Shown here: one piece after another, positions 1 through 9,934 of the stretch
Layout of the letters: every line of letters starts with the position of its first letter
How positions within the stretch are numbered: position 1 is the first letter of the stretch
From: Pedobacter frigiditerrae
Lineage (GTDB): Bacteria > Bacteroidota > Bacteroidia > Sphingobacteriales > Sphingobacteriaceae
NCBI RefSeq assembly: GCF_004331645.1
Contig: NZ_SJSK01000006.1
Location: 186,001 to 250,000, forward strand
Direction of reading: 5' to 3'
Length of the DNA stretch: 64,000 nt
The notes under the pieces: generated by a model
Seen by the model: only the letters and a program-made list of their open reading frames with translations
What the model was told of the DNA's origin: nothing
The model's database searches: none
Program-made: the position numbers and the translations under genes

Positions 1-490
1 AGTTCTCTGAATACTGTTTCATTTGTTTTAAACTATAGATGCCATTTTTGGCCATACTCAAAACTTTTGAATTCACATCAGTTCCATAAAAAAAACTCCT
101 CTGATATAGATTCTCATCAGCAAAAAGCATTGCAAACGAATAAAGTTCTTCGCCCGTAGAACAACCCGCATTCCAAATTTTTATATGCTGATAAGAGCTT
201 AGGTAGGGAATAATATTTTCTTTAACTGATTTATAAAATAATGGGTCTCGAAACATTTCCGTAACATTTACAGTTACTTGAATTAAAAAATGCTCAAAAT
301 AGTTGGCATCATTTGTTAGCAATGTTCTTAAATCAAAAAGACTTAATTTTTCTAAGATCATTAACTTGGTTACCTGTCTCTTAAATGAGGCTTGAGAATA
401 TACGCTAAAATCAAAATCATGGACTTTCCTAATGATTAAAATTAGTTCATTTAGTTCTTCATTGCTAATTGTTAATGATGAGTGTTCCAA
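1..490 (-). CDS. CheR-type protein methyltransferase, partial (C-terminus outside window)
   Basis: About 163 residues are visible before the window edge. The stretch NAGCSTGEELYS near residue 105-116 is the SAM-binding motif I of CheR methyltransferases, preceded by an N-terminal helical region. CheR methylates glutamates on chemoreceptors, but in Bacteroidota such genes often sit beside hybrid kinases and act in other signalling. It lies 12 bp downstream of the hybrid kinase stop codon in the same direction, so the two are probably co-transcribed. No ATG is in frame near the 5' end; a TTG at 488-490 is the first plausible start, with an in-frame stop five codons upstream. The start is uncertain; the family call is firm. 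Confidence 0.85.
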   Translation of the reverse strand, partial: MEHSSLTISNEELNELILIIRKVHDFDFSVYSQASFKRQVTKLMILEKLSLFDLRTLLTNDANYFEHFLIQVTVNVTEMFRDPLFYKSVKENIIPYLSSYQHIKIWNAGCSTGEELYSFAMLFADENLYQRSFFYGTDVNSKVLSMAKNGIYSLKQMKQYSEN

Positions 491-502
491 TGCTAAATGT
501 TT

Positions 503-3500
503 TTAGTTGCTTAACCAAACTCTCATCATTGAAAGTAATTTGTCTATATCAACTGGTTTAGAAATATAATCGTTTGCTCCAGCTTCAATACATTTTTCCC
601 TATCATTCTTCATTGCCTTTGCTGTTAAAGCAATGATTGGTAATTTTAGAAACTTTTTCTGTTTTCTAATGGCGGCCATTGCTTCATAACCATCCATCTC
701 AGGCATCATGATATCCATTAGGACTAAATCAATTTCAGGGTTTTCTTCCAATTTCTCAATTGCTTCACGACCATTATTTGCAATTACAATATTCATTTCA
801 TAAGCTTGCAGGGCAGTAGATAACGCGAAGATATTACGCATATCGTCATCTGTAACTAAAATGGTTTTATCTTTTAATGCCTTTTCCAAAGTTGATAAGC
901 TTTTTCCTTCCTTAACTGATGGTTGCTTTTGCTTGGTATTCAGTTTATTCATGAACAAACTTACTTCATCAATAAGTCTATCATTAGACTTATCTGTTTT
1001 TAACACCATGGCCTCAGAGTAACGCATGATCCTGTACATTTGCTCTTTTTCTAGCTCCATTGCTGTGTTAATTACAACAGGGATGTGTAATAATGCCGGG
1101 TCGGCCTTTATCTTATCCAATAAGTCGAAACCAGAAATATCAGGAAGGTTTAGGTCTAGGATGATGCAGTCAAACTTGTGGTCTTCTAGAATGGTTATGG
1201 CTTCATTCCCTGAATAAACTTGTGTTACTTCGGCACCTCTATCTAACAATTGTTGTGCTAATAACTGACTTTGAGTTTCCTGATCTTCTATCAATAAAAC
1301 TTTATTAAATTGTTGAGCAATAGAAAAATTTGAAAGTGAATTAAATGCTGTTGCCAATTCTTTTTCATCAATTGGCTTTTTCAGAAATCCAACCGCACCT
1401 TCTTGTTTGGCCTTGCTTAATTTCTCATCTCTAGCAGACATGATATGAACAGGGATATGCTTGGTAATTGGATTCGCTTTGAGTTTTTTAAGAATCATCC
1501 ACCCATCCATTACGGGAAGCATAATATCTAATATAATTGCATCTGGAACCTGACTTATGGCCATATCTAAGCCAATATCGCCACTATGCGCAAGAATAGG
1601 CTCAAAACCTTTTTCAATTGCATAATCCTTCAAAATGTCAGCAAAGTTAAGGTCGTCTTCTATTATTAATAGCACATTTTTCTCTCTTTCAATTTTAAAA
1701 GGAGTGTTAAAGTTTATAGGTTCTTCTATTTCCCGTGCCTCCTCTATTTCAATCTCATTATCAAATAAGTCTGATGCAGTATGTTCTACCGGAATAAATA
1801 GCGTAAATGTACTTCCAGTACCTAGTTCACTCTTAATTTGTATTTCGCCACCTAAAATATGTGCTATTTCTTTGCTAATTGATAAACCTAAGCCAGTGCC
1901 TCCATATTTTCTGCTTGTAGATCCATCAGCCTGTTGAAATGCTTCGAAGATAACCTTTTGTTTATCAGTAGAAATACCAATACCAGTATCAACAATCTCT
2001 ATTGCTATTACAGGATTTGAATTATTTCTTAGCTGTTCTGAATAATAAGAGGTCTCTTTATCAGTTACGGAAATATTTAAGGTTACAGCGCCTTTCTCAG
2101 GAGTAAATTTAAAAGCATTTGACAATAGGTTTTTGATCACCTGCTCTAATCTACCTTGATCTGTAGTAAAACTACTAGGTAAATTCTGTGAAATGTTAAC
2201 TTCAAAATTTACTTTTTTGTTTTTTGCAACCTCATTAAACAAAGCTTCCATATTTTGTTTAACTTCTAATGGCCTTACAGTTTCAATACTAAGGTCTATC
2301 TTGCCAGCTTCAATCTTAGATAGGTCTAAAATGTCATTAATTAGGTTCAATAAATCTGTACCGGCATTATGGATTACACCAGCATATTTGATTTGATCTT
2401 CATTTAGGTTATCTGGCTTGTTTTCTTTTAATATTCTAGCTAATATTAAAATACTGTTTAAAGGAGTACGTAACTCATGGCTCATGTTTGCTAAAAACTC
2501 CGATTTATATTTACTAGAGATTTCAAGCTCTTTTGCCTTTAAGCCCATGGCTTCCCTTGCCTGATTAATGGAAACATTTTTTTCCTCTAATAAAAGTGCT
2601 TTTTCTTCAAGTTCTAAGTTGGTTTGTCTTAGTTCTTCTTGTTGTACCCTCAGCTCTTCTTCAGATGCTTGAAGTTCCTCATTCGTAGTCCTTAGTTCTT
2701 CTTGTTGCGCTTCTAATTCCTCTGCCTGTTGTTGGGTTTGTTCAAAAAGATCCCTTAAAATAACTCTTGAAAAGGCACTGTTAATAGCAATGCCAACATT
2801 CTCAGCTATTCCACTTAAAAATAAACCCATTGCTTCATTAGGTGCATTATTTAAGCCTAATTCGATTACTGCGATAGTTTCATTTTGAAATAGAACAGGG
2901 CAAAGATGAATGTAACGAGGAGGGGCAGAACCTAATCCCGAACTAATTTTAATGTAATCTGAAGGCACGTCACTTAATAGCTTTGATTTTTTCTCCAGTG
3001 CTACCTGCCCAATAAAACCATCACCTAAATTATAATGTTTTTTAATACCTTTTATAGCGTAAGCATAAGCCCCACTTAATTCAAAGCCCTTCTCTTTATT
3101 ACCTAGAAAAATAGCGCCAATAGGTGCGTTGATATAATTACAGATACTAGAAATAATATTGTTGGCCAGTTCCTCTATTTCTTGTTCGCCTCGCATGGCT
3201 TCATTTACAAGCTTTACTCCAGATAGCAACCAATTTTTTTGCTCGTTTTCTGTGGATAGTAATTCTAGTTGAGTATTGTTTTGGCGAATTTGTATCTCTG
3301 TTTCTTTTTGCTGGTCAAATGTTCGTCTGATATAAGATAGTAGGAATAAGATTAATCCAAAAATGATTATCGAACTTAAAACTACGATTAAGGTAGTTTG
3401 TTTGCTGCTAGCTTGAGCTTCTATTTTTCTTTGTTTCAGTAGAACAAATTCCACGTTAATCATTTGTTGACTGATTTTTAGGATCTGATCTTTAAAAAAT

Positions 3501-3943
3501 TTTCCTTTATCTGTTTGAATTACCCGAACAGCAGCTTCAGGGCCTTGTTCTTTATTGGAAGAAAGGACTAGCTCCATGTCGGCTATTTTAAGTTCAGCGT
3601 AATGAATTAATGAATCCACATTACGTACCTGCTTTGGGTTATCATTAACTAATAATTTTAAACTATGAAGAGTAGGTATAATTTTTTTTACGTTTTGAGT
3701 ATAAGGCGTTAAGTATTTTTCTCTTTGAGTTAAAATATATCCCCTAAAACCAGTCCCTGAGTTTAACAAATAAACCTCAGTTTCTCTGATTTTATCGATA
3801 ACCTCGTAGGTATGCGATTGCCATGTCGCATCTTCATTTAATTTTTTAATACTTAAATATGAACTTATTGCCGAAATTAGCACAAAAGTGAGCGAGACTG
3901 CAAATCCAGTAAGTACCTGTTGCTTAAAAGAGAGTTTAAACAT
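503..3943 (-). CDS. CHASE3-GAF hybrid histidine kinase with three receiver domains
   Basis: A 1146-residue membrane sensor kinase. Order seen: TM helix about 10-31, an extracytoplasmic CHASE3-like helical domain about 35-175, TM helix about 182-205, GAF about 255-390, a Glu/Gln-rich coiled coil about 400-475, HisKA with phospho-acceptor His489 in MSHELRTPL, HATPase_c with N-box (605-609), DTGIG (652-656) and GGTGLGL (681-687). Three receivers follow with acceptor Asp806, Asp930 and Asp1077. The third receiver retains the acidic pocket TDDD near 1031; the second reads IED. It is followed by the cheR-like gene. Three C-terminal receivers allow branched phosphotransfer; the stimulus is unknown. 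No DNA-binding domain is present, so output must pass to a partner. Confidence 0.93.
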   Translation of the reverse strand: MFKLSFKQQVLTGFAVSLTFVLISAISSYLSIKKLNEDATWQSHTYEVIDKIRETEVYLLNSGTGFRGYILTQREKYLTPYTQNVKKIIPTLHSLKLLVNDNPKQVRNVDSLIHYAELKIADMELVLSSNKEQGPEAAVRVIQTDKGKFFKDQILKISQQMINVEFVLLKQRKIEAQASSKQTTLIVVLSSIIIFGLILFLLSYIRRTFDQQKETEIQIRQNNTQLELLSTENEQKNWLLSGVKLVNEAMRGEQEIEELANNIISSICNYINAPIGAIFLGNKEKGFELSGAYAYAIKGIKKHYNLGDGFIGQVALEKKSKLLSDVPSDYIKISSGLGSAPPRYIHLCPVLFQNETIAVIELGLNNAPNEAMGLFLSGIAENVGIAINSAFSRVILRDLFEQTQQQAEELEAQQEELRTTNEELQASEEELRVQQEELRQTNLELEEKALLLEEKNVSINQAREAMGLKAKELEISSKYKSEFLANMSHELRTPLNSILILARILKENKPDNLNEDQIKYAGVIHNAGTDLLNLINDILDLSKIEAGKIDLSIETVRPLEVKQNMEALFNEVAKNKKVNFEVNISQNLPSSFTTDQGRLEQVIKNLLSNAFKFTPEKGAVTLNISVTDKETSYYSEQLRNNSNPVIAIEIVDTGIGISTDKQKVIFEAFQQADGSTSRKYGGTGLGLSISKEIAHILGGEIQIKSELGTGSTFTLFIPVEHTASDLFDNEIEIEEAREIEEPINFNTPFKIEREKNVLLIIEDDLNFADILKDYAIEKGFEPILAHSGDIGLDMAISQVPDAIILDIMLPVMDGWMILKKLKANPITKHIPVHIMSARDEKLSKAKQEGAVGFLKKPIDEKELATAFNSLSNFSIAQQFNKVLLIEDQETQSQLLAQQLLDRGAEVTQVYSGNEAITILEDHKFDCIILDLNLPDISGFDLLDKIKADPALLHIPVVINTAMELEKEQMYRIMRYSEAMVLKTDKSNDRLIDEVSLFMNKLNTKQKQPSVKEGKSLSTLEKALKDKTILVTDDDMRNIFALSTALQAYEMNIVIANNGREAIEKLEENPEIDLVLMDIMMPEMDGYEAMAAIRKQKKFLKLPIIALTAKAMKNDREKCIEAGANDYISKPVDIDKLLSMMRVWLSN

Positions 3944-4047
3944 TTAATAAGAATTAATATATAATGCCAGCCACGTGAAACACCTATCAAATGGACAACA
4001 TACAATATTAACGATAATATGAGATTTTCTTTAGTAAAGAAACAAAT

Positions 4048-4728
4048 TTATAAGACTTGTAAACAATCACTGTAAGTTGTTCCTATCGGGATAATTTGTT
4101 CCCCAATCCAAACCTGTGAACGATCATATTTGCTGATTTTATTTTTGGCGATTATAAATGCTCTATGCGTTCTAATGAATTGCTTATTTGGCAGCAAATC
4201 CACCAGCTCATTTATCGTAATACGAGAACTTAACAATTTGCCGTTGCTTAGATGAAATTGGGTATAGTTTCCAGATGCTTCGATGTAAAAGATATCGTTA
4301 TATAAAACTTTTATTTGCTCATAGCCGTCTTTAATGAAAATGAAATCAGCTTTGCTTTCTGGAGCTTGATTGCGTAAATCAAAAAGTTCTTTGGCTTTGT
4401 TACATGCTTTTAAGAACCTAGAAAGTGAAAATGGTTTTAACAAGTAATCAACAGCATCAAGTTCAAAACTCTGAACTGCATGTTCGCTGTAAGCTGTAGT
4501 AAAAATAACCATTGGTGGTTTACTCAATGCTTTTAGAAATTCAATTCCACTAATGTCAGGCATCTTAATGTCTAAGAAAATTAAATCCACTTTGTATTGT
4601 TGCAAATAGGTAATTGCTTCAAAAGCATTAGTAAATTGGGCTTTTAACTCAATAAATGGCACCTTGCTAGCATGGGCTGCAACAATATCTAAGGCTATTG
4701 GTTCGTCATCTATTGCTATGGCAATCAT
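4048..4728 (-). CDS. LytTR-family response regulator
   Basis: 226 residues. Receiver domain 1-120 with acidic residues DDE near 7-9 and acceptor Asp53 in FLDIKMP, then a LytTR DNA-binding domain about 130-226 (IEASGNYTQFHL, FIRTHRAFIIAKNKI). LytTR regulators bind direct repeats upstream of target promoters and normally pair with a LytS-like kinase having a His_kinase (PF06580) domain. Such a kinase is encoded at 8315-9817 on the same strand, separated by the two TlpA-like genes and the broken GIY-YIG gene; I infer they are partners, the locus having been opened by an insertion. The gene is complete and starts with ATG. Confidence 0.92.
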   Translation of the reverse strand: MIAIAIDDEPIALDIVAAHASKVPFIELKAQFTNAFEAITYLQQYKVDLIFLDIKMPDISGIEFLKALSKPPMVIFTTAYSEHAVQSFELDAVDYLLKPFSLSRFLKACNKAKELFDLRNQAPESKADFIFIKDGYEQIKVLYNDIFYIEASGNYTQFHLSNGKLLSSRITINELVDLLPNKQFIRTHRAFIIAKNKISKYDRSQVWIGEQIIPIGTTYSDCLQVL

Positions 4729-4739
4729 TTATAGTTAGG

Positions 4740-4764
4740 TTGTCAGGCTGAGCGTAGTCGAAGC
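4740..4764. repeat. Dispersed intergenic repeat fragment
   Basis: The segment beginning TGTCAGGCTGAGCGTAGTCG ends in GAAGCC and lies between the LytTR gene and the broken GIY-YIG gene. A related segment in inverted orientation (CTTCGACTACCCTCAGCGTG) lies at 5106-5125, so the GIY-YIG remnant is bracketed by inverted copies. The motif belongs to the same general family of intergenic sequences as those near 36862 and 55895. Confidence 0.55.
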
Positions 4765-5078
4765 CTATTTTTTAATATAATTTTTATGGCTGGTATTATT
4801 TTTGCAAATTGACAGATCTTTTAGTTTCTCCCAATTATCATTAATTATTGCTTCTTTCTTTTTTCTAGTCCAACCTTTAATTTGCTGCTCAAAATCGATT
4901 GCTTGATTTACATCTGTAAAATTTTCACAAAACAATAAAATTAAAGATCTTCTTTTATAAGTGTAACAGGTAATATTTTCGCCATTTTGATGCTCATAAA
5001 ACCTTCTATGTCATTCGTAATTCCAGTACAATAGGAGCCATCACTACATTTTAAAATATAAACTGAATATAATTTCAT
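4765..5078 (-). pseudogene. GIY-YIG nuclease-like protein (UPF0213 type), frameshifted
   Basis: Reading from ATG at 5078, the first frame gives MKLYSVYILKCSDGSYCTGITNDIE, the GIY-YIG core (YSVYIL, YTGIT-like). It then breaks near 5003-5010. The rest, RRFYEHQNGENITCYTYKRR onward through KGWTRKKKEAII, continues in another frame to TAG at 4765-4767. Joined, the pieces make a normal-sized single-domain GIY-YIG protein of about 105 residues. The break fits loss of one AGAA unit from an ancestral AGAAAGAA, a slipped-strand deletion. These proteins are small putative nucleases often scattered in multiple copies in Bacteroidota. It is flanked by dispersed repeats on both sides and splits a LytS/TlpA/LytTR locus. 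Confidence 0.82.
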
Positions 5079-5253
5079 TTTAAATGTGAGATTATTATGT
5101 TAGCGCTTCGACTACCCTCAGCGTGACATAGTTTTTAATGTGTGTGAATATAATAAATAAAAGATGCCGTCCTGATCGTTCCTAGTTATTTTGATTTTGA
5201 GTTATATCATACAGGACCTCGATTATGCTCAACGTGACCCCTTATTTATTTAA

Positions 5254-6762
5254 CTACCTCAAATAACTTTCTAATTGTGTATAAAGCTCTTCTTTCTCAC
5301 TTGGTCTCTTCGCCTTTGTTACAACTAATTTGCCATCCTTGTCAAATATAAAATATTGAGGATAATATTCAGCTTTATCTTCTGCCTTTGCCAGTAATTC
5401 TTTCCAGAAAGGAACTATTGTTTGCCTGTTTTTCCGTAAATGAATGCCTTCCATGTTATTTAATTTGATAAATTCTCTCCAAGTAGCATCTTTATTTTCC
5501 TCATCCATATCCAAATAAACAAATACTACATCTTTCCCTTTAAACTTTGATTTTAGTTCTGGGATATATTGTAGTTCTTCTTTGCATGGCCCACACCAGG
5601 TTCCCCAGATATCTAGATAAACAACCTTTCCTTTTAGCGGTTTAATTAGGTCTGTTAATGAGTTTATTTTTTCAACTATTTCAATTTTTTTATTGGAAGC
5701 ATTTACCGAAAGTATTTTTTGCAAGGTGGCAACTTTGTCATTAACATCCTTGTAATAAAAACCATTTGGGAATTGCCTATTAAAAGCATACACCAAGCCT
5801 GATAAATTAGTTAGGTCTTTACCGTTATAAAGATCTGTTATTTGTTGATAAAAATAAGGTTCAACTACAGCGGCTGGAAGGTTTTTTATAGCGCCAATTA
5901 ATGAAATAGAAGCTGCTCCATATTTTGTTCTGGCTATCATTGCGCTATCAAAACTTATCCCGTAATAGGGAAGTGGCGCTGAGTTTGGAATATTATCTTT
6001 TTTAACTTGCAGAGCCATTTTGGTATCTATATAGCGCATATAATACCTCACAAATTTGTAGTAATACGAGCCCCCTGGTAATGTATGCTGTGCTACTGGC
6101 GAGGTGCTAAATATTTCGAGCATAAGGCTATCTAGCATTGGTTTTTTTAGGTCAGCCACTTGGGTAAATAAACCTAGTAAATAATAGCTCCTATAGTTAA
6201 TTTCATTGCTAATAATCTGCTTGTCTTTATCATCTACTTGTGAAACATTAACCTTTTTAATTTGGTCTTGTTGCTTTAACTTAAAAGGATTCACAAAATT
6301 TTCCAATAGTTCAGAGAAAGAAAAATTGTTATATGTTTTTGAGGCATCATTATGGTTATTTGTGAAAAAGAACGGCGGTTCATCAAAGCCAATGTCTTGC
6401 ATCAGTTTATTTTCCGGCAAGGCTGTTCCTGCTAGAAACAGTGGGCCTTCATTTACCGATTTTAGATTAAAGGTTAAGGTTTTGGATGGACGCAAGAGCA
6501 AATCGCATATTACTTTATCTTTAAAAATTAAGCTAGTTAATTTTGTTTCCTTAATCGGTAAAGTAATTTCAAAGGAGCCGTCATGAGCAATGGGAATTGA
6601 AATCGAGTTATAATCATGAAAATCATAAACCAAGGGGATGTTGATCTTCAATTCGGCCTTTCCGTCATAGTCTGTAATTTTTCCGCTGAGTTTAAATTGA
6701 GCATCGGCTGATAAGCAATAAACCATTGTTATTGCTAAAAGGATAATTTTCTTGAAATACAT
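5254..6762 (-). CDS. TlpA-like thioredoxin-fold protein, periplasmic (copy 1)
   Basis: 502 residues from the ATG at 6762; a longer frame to 6804 exists, but the signal peptide (MYFKKIILLAITMVYCLSADA) begins at 6762 and matches that of the neighbouring copy. Order: signal peptide, an N-terminal beta-rich domain like DUF4369 (about 23-105), a long helical middle, and a C-terminal TlpA/AhpC-type thioredoxin domain about 365-502 with WCGPC (cysteines 390 and 393). The family reduces or isomerises disulphides outside the cytoplasm; substrate unknown. It lies 43 bp after copy 2 and is about half identical to it by eye, so this is a tandem duplication. Confidence 0.88.
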   Translation of the reverse strand: MYFKKIILLAITMVYCLSADAQFKLSGKITDYDGKAELKINIPLVYDFHDYNSISIPIAHDGSFEITLPIKETKLTSLIFKDKVICDLLLRPSKTLTFNLKSVNEGPLFLAGTALPENKLMQDIGFDEPPFFFTNNHNDASKTYNNFSFSELLENFVNPFKLKQQDQIKKVNVSQVDDKDKQIISNEINYRSYYLLGLFTQVADLKKPMLDSLMLEIFSTSPVAQHTLPGGSYYYKFVRYYMRYIDTKMALQVKKDNIPNSAPLPYYGISFDSAMIARTKYGAASISLIGAIKNLPAAVVEPYFYQQITDLYNGKDLTNLSGLVYAFNRQFPNGFYYKDVNDKVATLQKILSVNASNKKIEIVEKINSLTDLIKPLKGKVVYLDIWGTWCGPCKEELQYIPELKSKFKGKDVVFVYLDMDEENKDATWREFIKLNNMEGIHLRKNRQTIVPFWKELLAKAEDKAEYYPQYFIFDKDGKLVVTKAKRPSEKEELYTQLESYLR

Positions 6763-6805
6763 GTTTTTACAACGAATAGTTAGAGAGATAAATATCTTCG
6801 GCATT

Positions 6806-8311
6806 TTAGTTTACTTTTAAATATTGCTCTATTTGCTGATAAAGTAAATTGGTGTCACTAGGTCGGTTTGCCTTACTCACTACTAAATTTCCATTCTTGT
6901 CAAATATAAAATACTGTGGATAATATTGTTCTTTGTCGTTTGTTTTTGCCAGTAATTCTAACCAAAACGGTTCAATGGTTTTTCGGTTTTTACGAATATG
7001 AACACCAGTTAATCCATTAACTTTTATAAATTCTCTCCAAGTAAAGTCCTTATCCTCTTCATCCATATCTAAATAAACAAAGGCTACATCTTGCTTTGCA
7101 AATTTTTCTTTTAACTGTGGATTGTAGGTTAATTCTTCTTTGCATGGTCCACACCAAGTTCCCCAAACATCAACGTATACTACTTTTCCTTTCAGCGTTT
7201 TAATCACATCATATATAGATGATAACTTTTCATAACCATCAAATATTTTGATGTTAGTATTAGACTCGTTTTCTAAGAGCCGTTTTCGTAGTATGCCAAT
7301 CTTTTGCGTAATATCAGTTTGATAAGCACTTCTTGTAAAAGTAATGTTAAAAGCATTGACTAGACCTTCCATTTGCTTAAGGTCTTTCGCATTATAAAGG
7401 TTGATGATTTCTTGATAAGTGTAAGGTTCAACTATCTTTAAAGAAAGATTATTATTTGCCCCAATCCATCGCCAATATGGCTTCCCAAATGACTTAATTA
7501 GTTTTGTTGCACTGTCTATAGTTAAATTGAAATATGGAATTTTTTCGGTTGGCGAAAGTTGATCTGGTTTTTTCTGCATAAATGCCTTGGTTTCCAGATA
7601 ACCTAAGTAATTTCTTACATAGGCAAAATATTGCGGCCCAGCAGGAAAAATTACTGGGTTTTTGTCACTGTGGTCAAAAACATAAACGATTAAACTGTCA
7701 TTCTTTTTTTTGTCAGCCAATCTAGTCCGTGCAAAATCATTAATGTAATTGTAAACTATAGATTTAAGTTCGGTAATAATTAACAGTTTATGTTTATCTG
7801 TTAAAGTTGATGTATTAACTATCTTTATCTTTTCATCTCGTTGTGAAAAATAGGGTTTTAGTACTCGTTCTTTCAGTTGTAGTAAGGGAAGTTTTGCGAA
7901 TTCATTATTGCCCTCATTTTTTAAAAAGAAGGGATATTCTTCCACATTAACTTTTTGCATTACTTTGTTTTCTGCTAGAGCTGTTCCGCCAGTTAAAATT
8001 AAGGTGGTGTCTCTTAAGTTAGCTGTCAGGTTTTTGGTAGGATTTAAAAGCAAAGTATGAAAAATTCTCTTGTAAATAAGGTTGGCAAATTTTGATTCCT
8101 TAATAGGTAATACAATATTAAATGAGCCGTCTTTCGCAACTGGAATTGCAACGGAATTCTCTTTATAAAACCCGAAAACCAATGGGATATTTATTTTTAA
8201 TTCTTCCATCCCATCATAGTCTATAATTTTTCCACTTAGTTTAAATTGAGCAGTGGCTGATAAGCAATAAACTATTGTTATTGCTAAAAGGATAATTTTT
8301 TTGAAATACAT
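6806..8311 (-). CDS. TlpA-like thioredoxin-fold protein, periplasmic (copy 2)
   Basis: 501 residues with the same architecture as the next gene: signal peptide 1-21, a DUF4369-like N-terminal domain, a variable middle, then a thioredoxin domain with GTWCGPC (Cys387, Cys390) and the closing YYPQYFIFDKNG strand. The ends are best conserved between copies while the middle (about 110-340) diverges, which suggests different partners but one redox chemistry. Its stop lies 3 bp from the start of the LytS-type kinase gene upstream (8315), so the kinase and both TlpA genes form one transcription unit. This layout suggests regulation by, or feedback to, the LytS/LytTR pair. Confidence 0.88.
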   Translation of the reverse strand: MYFKKIILLAITIVYCLSATAQFKLSGKIIDYDGMEELKINIPLVFGFYKENSVAIPVAKDGSFNIVLPIKESKFANLIYKRIFHTLLLNPTKNLTANLRDTTLILTGGTALAENKVMQKVNVEEYPFFLKNEGNNEFAKLPLLQLKERVLKPYFSQRDEKIKIVNTSTLTDKHKLLIITELKSIVYNYINDFARTRLADKKKNDSLIVYVFDHSDKNPVIFPAGPQYFAYVRNYLGYLETKAFMQKKPDQLSPTEKIPYFNLTIDSATKLIKSFGKPYWRWIGANNNLSLKIVEPYTYQEIINLYNAKDLKQMEGLVNAFNITFTRSAYQTDITQKIGILRKRLLENESNTNIKIFDGYEKLSSIYDVIKTLKGKVVYVDVWGTWCGPCKEELTYNPQLKEKFAKQDVAFVYLDMDEEDKDFTWREFIKVNGLTGVHIRKNRKTIEPFWLELLAKTNDKEQYYPQYFIFDKNGNLVVSKANRPSDTNLLYQQIEQYLKVN

Positions 8312-8314
8312 AAC

Positions 8315-9817
8315 TTATAACTGTATAGTTAAATGAATAAAGAATTCCTTTGCACTCTCACGAATAATCAACTCATGTTTACCTGGATATAATAAAGCCA
8401 AACGTTGTTTTACATTCTCTAATCCAATTCCGCTTTTCAATTTCTCTGGATCGTTATCTGGTTTAATATGAATGCTGTTATGCACATCAAAATACAAGGT
8501 GTTTTCCTTTGTTTGCAAGGTTACCTTAATGTGCGATGGCTGTTGTAAGCTAATCCCATGTTTAAATGCATTTTCTACAAAAGGAATTAACAACATTGGG
8601 GCAATTTGAAAGTTGTTTAATTGTTCATCAATTTGGGTGTCAATAACTATATCACCAGAGCGAGAAGTTCTTAGTTTTTGCAGGGCGATATAATTTTCTA
8701 AATAATCTACATCTCTGGTAAGGGAAATTTTCTCCTGTACATTTTCATGTAACATGAACCTCATCATGTCACCTAATTTCTGAATGCCTTCTCCCGTTCT
8801 TTCAGCATTCTCTTGTAAGGCGGTTCCGTATAAAGTATTTAAAGCATTAAACAAAAAGTGTGGGTTAATCTGCGATTGCAGAAAACTTAAGCTTGCATCA
8901 GATTTGCCAAGCTCAGTTCTTAAAGAAGTTAATACATTGCTATTGGTAAGTCTACTTTTATAAATATACCAAGCCAATGGTAAGGTAATTAACAATTGTG
9001 TTGGAAAATGGAAGCAAAGAATGATGGCTGCAAACTCATCATCTCTTGCCATCATTAAAGTGATAAGAGAAATTGGAATGGCTGCCAAAATAGCAGCAAA
9101 AAGGATTTGAAAAAGATAGCGCCTAAACTTCCTGCCTTTTTTATAATGTGTAGGTAAATAAAAATAGATGGCATAAACTGTAATACAAATACCCGCCAAA
9201 ATTACTAATGTCCACATGATGATGATTTCAAAAGGAGCATTGGCCGAAACCCATAACAACAAACCCACAAACCAAAATGCAAGCCCGAAACCAATGTCTA
9301 CTTTAATCTGATTCTGACTGCCTTCAATCTTTCTTTGATCTTCGACTAAATAAGTCACAAATTCTTTTAATAGTACATAGCCAGCTATAGCAATGATGAT
9401 CCACAACGAGCTTGAGAAACCTTTAAAGAAAACACGGTTATAAGCATCCTGAATATCATCATATTCTAATAGAAAATAAGCCTCTGTGTAAGTTTTACAA
9501 ATACTGATCACTAGGCCCATAACTAAGAATAGGCCAAACAACAGTATGCCATTTAAAGTACTTTGCTGTTTTTTAATTAGTTTAGGGACGATTAGAAAAT
9601 TCAAAGACAAAAACCCAAAATAGATAATTGAATACTGAAATAGTTTTGGAAGAAAATAACTATAGAGATAAGAAAAGGTTAAACCATTATTTCTAAAATG
9701 ATAAAATTCGTAAGAATGCCTGCGGTTTCCTGTATTAGAAATAAGTATAATTAACGCAATGCCATAAAGAATGGTTGCTATCCAGAATTCTGCCTTCTGT
9801 AAATCTTTTTGTTTCAT
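8315..9817 (-). CDS. LytS-type sensor histidine kinase (His_kinase, PF06580)
   Basis: 500 residues. Multiple hydrophobic segments fill residues 10-290 (at least eight candidate helices), giving a polytopic sensor. The His_kinase domain follows with acceptor His320 in QSQINPHFLFNALNTLYG, then an HATPase_c region with N-box LLIPFVENAFKHGI and a GIGLENVKQRL glycine motif near the end. It has no conventional HisKA box, as expected for the LytS/YehU class, which work with LytTR regulators. The nearest LytTR gene is 4048-4728 on the same strand. It starts the minus-strand run and lies divergent from the ArsC-like gene at 10006. Confidence 0.92.
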   Translation of the reverse strand: MKQKDLQKAEFWIATILYGIALIILISNTGNRRHSYEFYHFRNNGLTFSYLYSYFLPKLFQYSIIYFGFLSLNFLIVPKLIKKQQSTLNGILLFGLFLVMGLVISICKTYTEAYFLLEYDDIQDAYNRVFFKGFSSSLWIIIAIAGYVLLKEFVTYLVEDQRKIEGSQNQIKVDIGFGLAFWFVGLLLWVSANAPFEIIIMWTLVILAGICITVYAIYFYLPTHYKKGRKFRRYLFQILFAAILAAIPISLITLMMARDDEFAAIILCFHFPTQLLITLPLAWYIYKSRLTNSNVLTSLRTELGKSDASLSFLQSQINPHFLFNALNTLYGTALQENAERTGEGIQKLGDMMRFMLHENVQEKISLTRDVDYLENYIALQKLRTSRSGDIVIDTQIDEQLNNFQIAPMLLIPFVENAFKHGISLQQPSHIKVTLQTKENTLYFDVHNSIHIKPDNDPEKLKSGIGLENVKQRLALLYPGKHELIIRESAKEFFIHLTIQL

Positions 9818-9934
9818 GCTTAGTAGTTTGATGCCACAATTTTAACAAGCCTAAAGCTACCTATTTTAAAAATGTGATGAACTTGTAAAAAAATGTGATG
9901 AATTAGAAGATTTAACGGTTATGGGTTAGCGAAC

